59,534 nucleotides of DNA from Stenotrophomonas africana (GTDB lineage Bacteria; Pseudomonadota; Gammaproteobacteria; Xanthomonadales; Xanthomonadaceae), in the NCBI RefSeq assembly GCF_013004645.1, contig NZ_JABEME010000016.1, forward strand, positions 1 to 59,534. Direction: 5' to 3'. A program made the position numbers and the translations under genes. Positions 7,664-15,350 of this stretch are shown here, piece by piece; within the stretch, counting starts at the first letter, position 1; each line of letters begins with the position of its first letter. Below the pieces are notes generated by a model. The model did no database searches, had not been told where the DNA came from, and saw only the letters and a list, made by a program, of their open reading frames with translations.

Positions 7664-10282
7664 GTGCATCGTCTTTCCCTCGTTGTCCGTCTGCTCCTGC
7701 TGCTGATTGCAGCCTCATCCTTCCCGGTGGCTTCAGCGCCTCTGCAGGCACAGTGGGAATTCCGCATGCTGCCCGGCGACGCGCAGGGTGCAGCCCATCC
7801 GGGCCTGCAGCAGTGGCGTGCGGCGAAGGTGCCGGGCAGCGTGCACACCGACCTGCTGGCCCACGGGCTGATCCGCGATCCGTACGTCGGTGCGCCCGAG
7901 GCCGAGCTGCAGTGGATCGGCCTGGCAGCCTGGGAATACCGCGCCCGCTTCGACGTGGATGCGGCGACGCTGGCCAAGCCCAATGCCGAGCTGCGCTTTG
8001 ACGGGCTGGATACCTATGCCGAGGTCAGCCTCAACGGCAAGCCGCTGCTGCGTGCAGACAACGCGCACCGCACGTGGCGTGCGCGCGTGGACCGGCGCCT
8101 GCGGGCGAATGGCAATGAACTGCAGATCGTGTTCCGATCGCCCATCCGCACCCTGCTGCCGGGCGTGCAGGTGATGCCGCGCAGGATCGCCGGCAACTAT
8201 CCTTCGCCCTATGGGGATGAGCCCAAAGACGCGATGGTCGGCAACTTCGCGCGCAAACCGGCCTACCACTTCGGTTGGGACTGGGGCCCGCGCTATGTCA
8301 CCGCCGGCGTCTGGCGCGGGGTCGACCTGCAGGCCTGGGATGCGCACCGCCTGACCGATCTTGCCGTGCGCACCGATGCATTGAGCGCGGAACAGGCGAA
8401 GCTGGCGGTGTTGCTGCAGGTGGAGCAGGGCAACGCTGCCGGCTCGGCCGTGGTGAACGTGGACGTGCGCGATCCGCAAGGCCGCAGCGTGGCCCAGGTG
8501 CAGCGCACGGTGCTGTTGAAGCCCGGCCAGAACGCTGTCGAAGTACCAGTCGAACTGGTCAAGCCGCAGCGCTGGTGGCCGGTCGGCCACGGTGCACAGG
8601 ACCGCTACACCGTGCAGGCCCGCCTGGATGATGGCGCCGATGCAACGCGGGTGCGCGAGCAGCGCATCGGCCTGCGCACGGTTGAGCTGCGCCGTGAGGA
8701 AGACGGCAAGGGTGGACAGGGCTTCGCCTTCGTCATCAACGGTGTGGAGATCTTCGCCAAGGGCGCCAACGTCATTCCGTTCGATGCCTTCCCCGCGCGC
8801 GCCGATGCCGCACGCCTGCGCCAGGTACTGACGGCCGCGCGCGACGCCAACATGAACATGCTGCGCAACTGGGGCGGCGGCTACTACGAGGATGATGCGT
8901 TCTTCGACATCGCCGACGAGCTGGGCCTGCTGGTCTGGCAGGACTTCATGTTCGGCGGCGGCATGCAGCCGGGTTACGATCCGGCCTTCCGTGCCAGCGT
9001 GGTGGCCGAGGCGCGCGACAACGTGCGCCGGCTGCGCCATCACCCCAGCATCGTGCTGTGGTGTGGTAACAACGAGGAAGAAACCGCCTGGAAGGACTGG
9101 GGCCACGGTCGCGACCTGAAGGCGGCCGACCCGGCGTTTGCAGCGAAGGTGTGGCAGGGCTATGTCGACCTGTTCGGCAACGACCTGCGCCAGGTGGTGG
9201 ATGAGGAGGGGCTGGGCGTGCCGTACTGGTCCAGCTCGCCCAGCAATGATCTGGATGAGAAGGCCAACGATTCCACCCGCGGCGACAAGCATTACTGGCA
9301 GGTCTGGGGCAATCCGGCGCTGCCGGTGCAGGCCTACCTGCGCGAGACCCCGCGCTTCATGTCAGAGTACGGGCTGCAGGCGTGGCCATCCGTGGCGACG
9401 GTGGACCAGATCGCCACCCGTGCCGAGCAGCGTATCGACAGCCCGGTGATCCGTGCGCACCAGAAGTTCATGGCCGGCGAGGGCAACAGCCGCCTGCTGC
9501 ACTACATCGAGCTGGGTTACGGCACGCCGAAGGACTTCGAGGACTTCGTCTACCTCAGCCAGGTGATGCAGGCCGATGGCATCGCGTTGGCCGCGCTGCA
9601 TCATCGGGCCTCGCGGCCGTACACGATGGGCTCGCTGTACTGGCAGCTCAACGACGTCTGGCCGGGTGCTTCATGGTCCAGCGTGGACTACTTTGGTCGC
9701 TGGAAGGCGTTGCACTTCGCGGCCCGGCGCTTCTTTGCGCCGGTAACGGTGGCCGTGCTGCGTGACGAGGGCAGCACACGGGTGCGGTTGCTCAACGACG
9801 GTGCCGCGCTGGATGCACGCTGGCGGTTGCAGGTGCTGGACGTGGACGGCAAGGTGCTGCGCCGTCGCGAGCAAGCGGTGACGTTGAAAGGGGAGGGCGT
9901 CACCTCCATCGGTGATTTCGGCGATGCCGAGCTGCTGGCCGGTGCCGATCCGAAGCGCACCGTGGCGGTATTCGAGTTGCTGCAGGATGGCAAGGTCAGT
10001 GCGCGCCAGGTGGTCGGTTTCGTCGAGGCCAAGGACCAGGTGCTGCCGCGGCAGAAGCTCAAGGCCACCTTGTCCATCGAAGGCGACCACTATCGACTGC
10101 GGCTGGAAAGCGCGGCCTACGTGCGCGCGACGTGGATCGATTTCGGAGCGCTGGATGTGCAGGTCGAAGACAACCTGCTGGACCTGTTGCCAGGCGAAAT
10201 CCGCGATATCGCGGTGCGTGGCCCGGTGGACCTGACGACCCTGCGCGAAGCAATGAAGCTGAAGACCCTCAACGATCGTTGA
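7664..10282 (+). CDS. GH2 family beta-mannosidase, exported
   Basis: An 872-residue glycoside hydrolase. The frame is open from an ATG at 7592, but that part runs through two repeat palindromes. A GTG at 7664 with AGGAG at 7653-7657 gives a clean signal peptide (VHRLSLVVRLLLLLIAASSF..., cleavage after PVASA). The GH2 layout is visible: N-terminal sugar-binding and immunoglobulin-like domains, then the catalytic barrel. The acid/base motif WCGNNEEE (E471 by this start) and the nucleophile motif FMSEYGLQAWP (E568) match beta-mannosidases rather than beta-galactosidases. It would remove the beta-linked mannose left after GH92 trimming. Last gene of the cluster; a perfect 20-bp palindrome overlaps its stop. 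Confidence 0.9.
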   Translation: MHRLSLVVRLLLLLIAASSFPVASAPLQAQWEFRMLPGDAQGAAHPGLQQWRAAKVPGSVHTDLLAHGLIRDPYVGAPEAELQWIGLAAWEYRARFDVDAATLAKPNAELRFDGLDTYAEVSLNGKPLLRADNAHRTWRARVDRRLRANGNELQIVFRSPIRTLLPGVQVMPRRIAGNYPSPYGDEPKDAMVGNFARKPAYHFGWDWGPRYVTAGVWRGVDLQAWDAHRLTDLAVRTDALSAEQAKLAVLLQVEQGNAAGSAVVNVDVRDPQGRSVAQVQRTVLLKPGQNAVEVPVELVKPQRWWPVGHGAQDRYTVQARLDDGADATRVREQRIGLRTVELRREEDGKGGQGFAFVINGVEIFAKGANVIPFDAFPARADAARLRQVLTAARDANMNMLRNWGGGYYEDDAFFDIADELGLLVWQDFMFGGGMQPGYDPAFRASVVAEARDNVRRLRHHPSIVLWCGNNEEETAWKDWGHGRDLKAADPAFAAKVWQGYVDLFGNDLRQVVDEEGLGVPYWSSSPSNDLDEKANDSTRGDKHYWQVWGNPALPVQAYLRETPRFMSEYGLQAWPSVATVDQIATRAEQRIDSPVIRAHQKFMAGEGNSRLLHYIELGYGTPKDFEDFVYLSQVMQADGIALAALHHRASRPYTMGSLYWQLNDVWPGASWSSVDYFGRWKALHFAARRFFAPVTVAVLRDEGSTRVRLLNDGAALDARWRLQVLDVDGKVLRRREQAVTLKGEGVTSIGDFGDAELLAGADPKRTVAVFELLQDGKVSARQVVGFVEAKDQVLPRQKLKATLSIEGDHYRLRLESAAYVRATWIDFGALDVQVEDNLLDLLPGEIRDIAVRGPVDLTTLREAMKLKTLNDR

Positions 10283-10285
10283 GGG
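10266..10285. terminator. Perfect palindrome across the beta-mannosidase stop
   Basis: CCCTCAACGA / TCGTTGAGGG is a perfect 20-bp palindrome containing the stop codon TGA (10280-10282). It could end transcription of the cluster or protect its 3' end; there is no T-run. Confidence 0.4.
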
Positions 10286-10300
10286 CGGCGCATCCTGCTT

Positions 10301-10368
10301 TGGTAGGTGCCAACCTTGGTTGGCATCCACCAGAAGCGGAGCCGGGTAGGCGCGGACCGTTGGTCCGC
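10301..10368. repeat. Two palindromic repeats between convergent genes
   Basis: TGCCAACC tt GGTTGGCA (10308-10325, preceded by GGTAGG) and GCGGACC gtt GGTCCGC (10352-10368). The first belongs to the GGTGGGTG-headed repeat family also seen at 36380, 36971 and 59352. They lie between the + strand mannosidase and the - strand mtnC and probably act as a bidirectional 3' end. Confidence 0.6.
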
Positions 10369-10376
10369 ACACCTTC

Positions 10377-11072
10377 TTACAACTGGATCTGCTGGAAATT
10401 CTCGACCCGCTCATGGCCGTTGGCGGCCTGGCCGATGCGCGGCATCGGGTAATCATCCAGGCGATCGATCAGGCGGGTCTGCAGGCCGGCTTCGCGGGCG
10501 GCGTCCAATTCCTCCACCACATCGGACAGGAACAGGATCTCGCCGGCCGGCACACCGATTGCCTGCACGATGCGGCGGTAGCTGTCGGCCTCTCGCTTGC
10601 CGCCGATCTCGGTATCGAACCAGCCCGACACCAGTGGGCTGAGGTCACCGGCATCGCTGAAACCGAAGAACAGCTTCTGCGCCGGCACCGAGCCGGAGGA
10701 GTACACGTACAGCGGCAGGCCGGCAGCGTGCCAGCCCTTCAGCACCGGCGCCACTTCCGGGTAGAAGTGCGCGGTGTAATCGCCGCGACGGTAGCCTTCG
10801 TCCCAGATCAGGCCCTGCAGTGCCTTCAGTGCGGTGTGCTTGCGGTCCTGGTCGATCCAGCCCTGCAGCGTCTCGGCGACCAGGCTGTCCTGGCAGGCGC
10901 CGCCGATCTCGGCAGCCACCGCATCCAGCCAGCGGCGGACCTCCGGCTGCTGGCCATGTTCGGAGACGAACGCCGGCAAGGCCTTGCGGGCATAGGGGAA
11001 CAGCACGTTCTTGACGAATGAGATGCTGCTGGTGGTGCCTTCGATGTCGGTCAGGATGACGCGGGGCTGCAT
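10377..11072 (-). CDS. mtnC: Enolase-phosphatase E1 (acireductone synthase)
   Basis: A 231-residue HAD-superfamily enzyme of the methionine salvage pathway. It enolises 2,3-diketo-5-methylthiopentyl-1-phosphate and removes the phosphate to give acireductone. The HAD motif I of this family, [13 protein letters not shown], is at the N-terminus; the [13 protein letters not shown] motif and the C-terminal [17 protein letters not shown] are also present. Length matches the family. It is the last gene of an mtnB-mtnD-mtnC operon, starting 3 bp after the mtnD stop. Confidence 0.95.
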   Translation of the reverse strand: MQPRVILTDIEGTTSSISFVKNVLFPYARKALPAFVSEHGQQPEVRRWLDAVAAEIGGACQDSLVAETLQGWIDQDRKHTALKALQGLIWDEGYRRGDYTAHFYPEVAPVLKGWHAAGLPLYVYSSGSVPAQKLFFGFSDAGDLSPLVSGWFDTEIGGKREADSYRRIVQAIGVPAGEILFLSDVVEELDAAREAGLQTRLIDRLDDYPMPRIGQAANGHERVENFQQIQL

Positions 11073-11075
11073 GGA

Positions 11076-11633
11076 TCAGGACGCCTGGGTAGGTACGTAA
11101 CGGGGGAATTTCTGCGCGATGTCGGTACCGGTGAAGTGACCGACCCAGCCATCCGGCTCGGTGAAGAAACGGATCGCCACGAAGCTGGGCTCATCGCCCA
11201 TGTCGAACCAGTGGGTAGTGCCATCGGGCACCGCGATCAGATCATCCTTCACGCACTCGATCTCATAGACCTTGTCGCCCACGTGCAGGGTGAACAGGCC
11301 GGAGCCTGCGACGAAGAAGCGCACCTCGTCTTCCTTGTGGAAGTGCTCGTCGAGGAACTTCTTGCGCAGTTCGGCGCGGTTGGGGTTGTCCGGCGCGATC
11401 GAGGCGACGTCCACGCTCTTGAAGCCGCGCTCGGCGACCAGACGGTCGATGTCCGCACGGTAGGCAGCGAACACTTCATCCTGGCTGGCACCCGGCGCAA
11501 CCGGTGCGGTGGCCTGCCAGCGCTCGAAGGTGACGCCGATATTCTGCAGTTCGGCAGCGATGACCGCGCCGTCCTGGGTGTCCAGCAGCGGCGATTCGGG
11601 GCGGGTGTCGTCGTAGATGCGCAGTCGGCTCAT
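11076..11633 (-). CDS. mtnD: Acireductone dioxygenase
   Basis: A 185-residue cupin metalloenzyme. It oxidises acireductone to the methionine precursor 4-methylthio-2-oxobutyrate (Fe form) or takes the off-pathway route (Ni form). The metal ligands are visible in [13 protein letters not shown] (two His and one Glu) and in GTTHWFDMG. The start MSRLRIYDD at 11633 is chosen over an upstream ATG at 11690 because the extra 19 residues are not family-like. Between mtnB and mtnC, with only 3 bp to mtnC. Confidence 0.95.
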   Translation of the reverse strand: MSRLRIYDDTRPESPLLDTQDGAVIAAELQNIGVTFERWQATAPVAPGASQDEVFAAYRADIDRLVAERGFKSVDVASIAPDNPNRAELRKKFLDEHFHKEDEVRFFVAGSGLFTLHVGDKVYEIECVKDDLIAVPDGTTHWFDMGDEPSFVAIRFFTEPDGWVGHFTGTDIAQKFPRYVPTQAS

Positions 11634-11725
11634 GGCGGCAGCTTGAACGTCTCGGGGGGAAGACAGGGTAGCAGGGTGGGGGCGAGGCACAGATTCCGGA
11701 TCGGCATCTGCGCATGCGCGCGGGT

Positions 11726-12367
11726 TCAGCCGCGCAGCTTGCGCAGTTCCAGCTCGCAGTGGAACAGGAACTCGAACGCTTCCAGGTGGCGGCGTGCATC
11801 GGCCATGTCACGGCCCCAGGCGTACAGGCCGTGGCCGTCGATCAGGTAGCCCCAGAGCGGCTGGCGATCGAGCAGGTCATCGACCTGCGCCGAGAGCACG
11901 TTCATGTCCTGGGTGTTGGCGAACACCGGCACGTCGATGGCCATCTCATGGGTGCTGTTGCCGGCAAAGGCCTTCAGCAGTTCATAGCCTTCCAGGCGGA
12001 TGTGGCCCTGCGGCGCATACAGGCGCGAGGCGATGGTCTGCACCGGCGAATGGGTGTGCAGCACGCAACCCACTTCGGGGAAGCGGCGGTACAGCTGGGT
12101 GTGCAGCAGGGTTTCGGCGGACGGGCGCAGCGGGCGGCCGACGGCCTGGCCGTCGAAGTCCACCACCATGATGTCGTCCTCGATCAGGCGGCCCTTGTCC
12201 TTGCCCGAGACGGTGATCGCCGCGTGGCGGTCGTCCAGGCGGTGGGAGAAGTTGCTGCTTGTGGCCGGGGTCCAGCCGGCGTGGGCCAGTTCGCGGACGT
12301 TGTCGATCAGCAGCTGGGCCAGTTCGCCCAGGCGGGCGGTGTCGTAGGGGAAGGTGGTGGTGTCCAT
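11726..12367 (-). CDS. mtnB: Methylthioribulose-1-phosphate dehydratase
   Basis: A 213-residue class II aldolase-fold enzyme that dehydrates 5-methylthioribulose-1-phosphate, the step before MtnC. Zinc-ligand motif LHTHSPVQT and a second histidine in [11 protein letters not shown] are present, as is the phosphate-binding region SNFSHRL. The frame extends far upstream, but homology-like sequence starts at [13 protein letters not shown] (12367); an ATG three codons earlier (12376) is an alternative. First gene of the operon. The kinase and isomerase steps (MtnK, MtnA) are not in this window. Confidence 0.93.
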   Translation of the reverse strand: MDTTTFPYDTARLGELAQLLIDNVRELAHAGWTPATSSNFSHRLDDRHAAITVSGKDKGRLIEDDIMVVDFDGQAVGRPLRPSAETLLHTQLYRRFPEVGCVLHTHSPVQTIASRLYAPQGHIRLEGYELLKAFAGNSTHEMAIDVPVFANTQDMNVLSAQVDDLLDRQPLWGYLIDGHGLYAWGRDMADARRHLEAFEFLFHCELELRKLRG

Positions 12368-12619
12368 GGACGGCATTTTACGTGATCCGGCCCGATGCTG
12401 GGCCCGCGCGGCGACCGCCTGCCTGCTGCGTGGGCAACGCGAAGCGGTGTGCTGGCAGGCGGCGCGCAAGGGTTGGATCGAGGCAAGCACAGCGCTGGCT
12501 GAATGGGAAGGGCAGCGCTCCCGCTGGAAGCGATTCCGGTCGTGGACAGCCCTCTTGCCGCGAAACATCATCGGATTGCCGCAGAAGTTCCGGCGAGCGC
12601 CAAGGAAAGGAGTACTTCG

Positions 12620-12994
12620 ATGATCGCGCGCGCGATGGGGATGATGGGGGCGATTGGCATCATGCTTGCCAGCAGTGGCTGCACGATGGAATGGGTGAAG
12701 ATGGATGCGGGTGCGCGGTCATTCGGCCCCGCCCATTCGAGTTGCAGGGCGCAGGCCGACGATCACTGGCCGGTCAGGAATGAAGTGGCCACGCGCACCG
12801 TCTACGAAGACCGCAAGGTGCCCTGCAGGCTTGATGAAGTCTGCGCCATTGACGGCAAGTACAACATGGTACCCATGCCGAAAGAGGAGAGTTACATCGT
12901 GGACGTCAACGCGTCCGACCGCAGCAGCGAGTTCAATGCCTGCATGGCCGGTGCCGGCTGGCAGCAGCAGCTCATCTGGTTCAATCGCCGCTAG
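12620..12994 (+). CDS. Small Cys-rich lipoprotein, paralog A
   Basis: A 124-residue predicted lipoprotein of unknown function. The start at 12620 has AAGGAG just upstream (12607-12612) and gives a short signal peptide ending in the lipobox LASSGC (lipidated C21). The mature part has the pattern [10 protein letters not shown] ... C ... VCAIDGKY ... [14 protein letters not shown] ... ACMAGAGW, shared with the gene at 13202. Four cysteines after the lipid cysteine are conserved between the two copies, so two disulfides in the periplasm are plausible. Divergent from mtnB with a 250-bp gap in which I see no further gene. Confidence 0.8.
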   Translation: MIARAMGMMGAIGIMLASSGCTMEWVKMDAGARSFGPAHSSCRAQADDHWPVRNEVATRTVYEDRKVPCRLDEVCAIDGKYNMVPMPKEESYIVDVNASDRSSEFNACMAGAGWQQQLIWFNRR

Positions 12995-13020
12995 GCGGAG
13001 CCGGCGCGGCGGACGACAGC

Positions 13021-13201
13021 GACTCGACCGGTTGCTGCTCAACGGACTCGAGGCAACAGTGGCCAGCGGAGAATGACCTGGCTCTGCGAGCCGTTCAGGC
13101 GTTGAGGCTGGAGACGAGCAGGGGGCAGGACAAGAACACGTACGACGTGGACGGAAAGTACGAGCGCGTGCAGCGACCGGAAATCGAGAAGGATGATGGA
13201 G
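13021..13201 (+). pseudogene. Decayed third copy of the small lipoprotein family
   Basis: In the frame starting at 13021 the translation contains CSTDSRQQWP (W codon at 13060), then YDVDGKYERVQRPEIEK. This lines up with CRAEANEKWP ... CDLDGKYKKMLMPKIER of the next gene, with 28 instead of 26 residues between WP and DGKY. No signal peptide or lipobox precedes it. All conserved cysteines but one are lost, and it runs into the start of paralog B in another frame. It reads as a remnant of a third tandem copy. A 61-codon ORF from a TTG at 13102 covers part of it, but I doubt it is translated. Confidence 0.6.
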
Positions 13202-13573
13202 ATGGCTACGTGTATGCGACTGGCCGTGGCTGCGGGGCTTGCGCTGTTGAGCGGCGGTTGTGCGACCGAATGGGCCCGCTTCAGTGATCATGCTGATCCG
13301 CTGGAAGAGTCGCGGTGGCGCTGCAGGGCAGAGGCCAACGAGAAGTGGCCGGAGAAGATTGAGGTTGTCGAGCGCACCGAGGAGATCGAGGTGCTGACCG
13401 TCTGCAAGGAAGGCGAGACATGCGACTTGGATGGCAAATACAAGAAGATGCTGATGCCAAAGATCGAGCGCCACACCGTGGACGTCAACGCCAAGGAGAA
13501 TCACGAGCACTTCATGGGCTGCATGGGCGGCGCCGGCTGGATACAGAAGACCATCTGGTTTGGCCGCAGATGA
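13202..13573 (+). CDS. Small Cys-rich lipoprotein, paralog B
   Basis: A 123-residue predicted lipoprotein, related along its length to the gene at 12620. ATG codons exist at 13193, 13196, 13202 and 13214; 13202 is preferred because AAGGA (13189-13193) lies 8 nt before it. The signal peptide MRLAVAAGLALLSGGC ends in a good lipobox. Shared features are RCRAEANEKWP, CDLDGKY, MPKIERHTVDVNA and GCMGGAGW. The mature part is rich in Glu and Lys (KIEVVERTEEIEV), unlike paralog A. Function unknown; tandem duplication with divergence is what the sequence shows. Confidence 0.8.
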   Translation: MATCMRLAVAAGLALLSGGCATEWARFSDHADPLEESRWRCRAEANEKWPEKIEVVERTEEIEVLTVCKEGETCDLDGKYKKMLMPKIERHTVDVNAKENHEHFMGCMGGAGWIQKTIWFGRR

Positions 13574-13610
13574 TCATCGTCGGGCGCCCTGGTCGCTGGA
13601 AATGACCATC

Positions 13611-13629
13611 ATCCACGCATGGCGTGGAT
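13611..13629. repeat. Short palindrome ATCCACGC-atg-GCGTGGAT
   Basis: A perfect 8-bp stem with a 3-nt loop 37 bp after the lipoprotein stop; a possible 3' end signal of the lipoprotein pair and a REP-like unit. Confidence 0.5.
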
Positions 13630-13673
13630 CCACCGGATGCGCCGGGAGAGTGTCGGAGGTGGGGAGGGGTGAG

Positions 13674-13746
13674 GTTGCGGGGGCGTGAGCCGCATGGATG
13701 CGGCGACCGAGCTTACAGGGATGTACTTGCAGCGCCCCCCGCAATC
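13674..13746. repeat. Nested palindromic element, copy 2
   Basis: Outer arms TTGCGGGGGCG / CGCCCCCCGCAA enclose GCCGCAT gg ATGCGGC and the linker CGACCGAGCTTACAGGGATG. Nearly identical to the copy at 59460-59533 and structurally the same as 1-72. Confidence 0.75.
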
Positions 13747-13774
13747 TCGCCCCTTCCCGCCAAACCCTCAGACC

Positions 13775-13836
13775 CGCTGTTGCCGTTGCCGTTGCTCCGG
13801 CTTCAAAGGCGGGTGCAGGGCCGCAGGCCCTGCAAT
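13775..13836. repeat. Hexamer run plus GC hairpin module, copy 2
   Basis: GCTGTTGCCGTTGCCGTTGC hexamer-like run, then CCGGCTTC and the hairpin TGCAGGGCC gca GGCCCTGCA (13814-13834). The hairpin lies 5 bp past the stop of the - strand permease gene and probably serves as its terminator. Confidence 0.6.
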
Positions 13837-13840
13837 CCCT

Positions 13841-15268
13841 TTATTTCGCGCGCAGGCGGCTGTGCCGGAACCCGTAGCAGAAATAGATCACGAAGCCGAC
13901 GAACGTCCATACACCCATCAGCATCCAGTTGTGCATCGTCATCGCCGACAACAGCGCCAGGCAGCTCAGCACGCCCAGGCTGCAGATCAGCCACGCCATC
14001 GGCATCCGGAACGGCCGCGGCAGGTCGGGCTGGGTGCGGCGCAGGATCAGCACGCCGGCGCACACCGCCGCGAATGCGATCAGCGTGCCCATCGAGGTCA
14101 GCTCGCCGAGGATGTCCAGCGGGAACAGCGCCGCCAGCAAGGCGATGCCGATGCCGGTGATCACGGTGTTGATGTGCGGGGTGCGGTGCTTCGGATGAAT
14201 CTTGGTGAACACCGGCGGCAGCAGGCCGTCGCGACCCATGATCATGAAGATGCGCGGCTGGCCGATGATCATCACCAGCACCACCGAGGACAGGCCGACC
14301 AGCGCGCCGACCTCGACCACCCAGCGCAGCCAGCCCAGCTGCGGATGCGCGGCCACGGCAGTCACCACCGGCTCGTCGGTGCCCAGCAGCTGGAACGGTA
14401 CCAGGCCGGTCATCACCGCTGCCATCGCGATGTACAGCACGGTGCAGATCACCAGCGACAGCATCATGCCGAACGGCATGTCGCGCTGCGGGTTCTTCGA
14501 CTCCTGTGCCGCCACCGACACCGCCTCGAAACCGATGTAGGCGAAGAACACCATCGCCGCGCCGCGCAGTACGCCTTCCATGCCGTACTTGCCGGGACCT
14601 TCGTTGGCCGGGATGAAGGGCGTCCAGTTGCTGGTGTCCACGTACTTCCAGCCGACCACGATGACCAGCACGATCAGGCCGGTCTTGAGCACGACCATCG
14701 CCATGTTCATCGCCGAGGACTTGCTGATGCCGACGTAGCACAGCCAGGTCAGCAGCAGCACCAGGGCGGCGGCCGGCAGGTTGGCGATCGCGCCGGTCGG
14801 GCGCAGCTGTGCGTCGAGCGGGGCACTGACCAGCGCGGCCGGTAGATGGATGTCGAACTGGCTGAGCAGGCTGAGGAAGTAGCCGGTCCAGCTGACCGCC
14901 ACCGCCGAGGCGGAGACGCCATATTCGAGCACCAGCATCCAGCCGATGAACCAGGCCGAGAGCTCGCCGAAGGTGGCGTAGGTGTAGGTGTAGGCGCTGC
15001 CGGAGACCGGCACCATCGAGGCAAATTCGGCGTAGGCCAGCGCGCAGAAGGCGCAGCAGATGGCGGCCAGCACGAAGGACAGCATGATCGCCGGGCCGGC
15101 GTGGTTGGCGGCGGCCTGGCCGGTGATGACGAAGATGCCGCCGCCGATCACCGCGCCGATACCCAGGGCGGTCAGGCCCCAGGGGCCGAGGTGGCGGCGC
15201 AGGCTGAGGCCGTTGGCGTCTTCATGGGCGGCATGCGGGTGCTTGGTGGCCCACAGTTGCTTGAACAT
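13841..15268 (-). CDS. APC-superfamily amino acid permease (cationic amino acid transporter type)
   Basis: A 475-residue inner-membrane transporter with about 12 helices. The first helix carries the APC substrate-binding glycine motif GIGAVIGGGIFVITGQAA, followed by the conserved YAEFASMVPVSGSAYTYTYA. It resembles YfnA/CAT-type permeases that import amino acids with protons. Start MFKQLWATKHPHAAHEDANG leaves a cytoplasmic N-tail. It lies downstream of a second, clearly related permease gene on the same strand, with a terminator-like hairpin in the 82-bp gap, so the two are probably transcribed separately. Substrate not determinable. Confidence 0.9.
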   Translation of the reverse strand: MFKQLWATKHPHAAHEDANGLSLRRHLGPWGLTALGIGAVIGGGIFVITGQAAANHAGPAIMLSFVLAAICCAFCALAYAEFASMVPVSGSAYTYTYATFGELSAWFIGWMLVLEYGVSASAVAVSWTGYFLSLLSQFDIHLPAALVSAPLDAQLRPTGAIANLPAAALVLLLTWLCYVGISKSSAMNMAMVVLKTGLIVLVIVVGWKYVDTSNWTPFIPANEGPGKYGMEGVLRGAAMVFFAYIGFEAVSVAAQESKNPQRDMPFGMMLSLVICTVLYIAMAAVMTGLVPFQLLGTDEPVVTAVAAHPQLGWLRWVVEVGALVGLSSVVLVMIIGQPRIFMIMGRDGLLPPVFTKIHPKHRTPHINTVITGIGIALLAALFPLDILGELTSMGTLIAFAAVCAGVLILRRTQPDLPRPFRMPMAWLICSLGVLSCLALLSAMTMHNWMLMGVWTFVGFVIYFCYGFRHSRLRAK

Positions 15269-15318
15269 GTGTGGTGGTCTTGTCGAAGCGCGCCACGGGC
15301 GGCGCGCGGGGAAAACGG

Positions 15319-15343
15319 ACGGGCCGGCGCGAGGCCGGCCCGT
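15319..15343 (-). terminator. Rho-independent terminator after the upstream permease
   Basis: A perfect 10-bp stem, ACGGGCCGGC / GCCGGCCCGT, with a 5-nt loop. On the - strand it is followed by a GTTTTC stretch. It begins 8 bp beyond the stop of the permease gene at 15351-16826. Confidence 0.65.
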
Positions 15344-15350
15344 AGGCGGA

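Noticed and set aside
5950..7983. A 677-codon antisense frame across kinase, isomerase and mannosidase
   Set aside because: Same shadow effect of codon bias; no signal, domain or ribosome site.
12377..12619. SAM- or SAH-type riboswitch upstream of mtnB
   Set aside because: I could not recognise the conserved cores of these riboswitches in the leader; a covariance-model search would be needed to claim one.
12503..12619. N-terminal extension of the first small lipoprotein
   Set aside because: It would hide the lipoprotein signal; AAGGAG before 12620 and the lipobox favour the shorter form.
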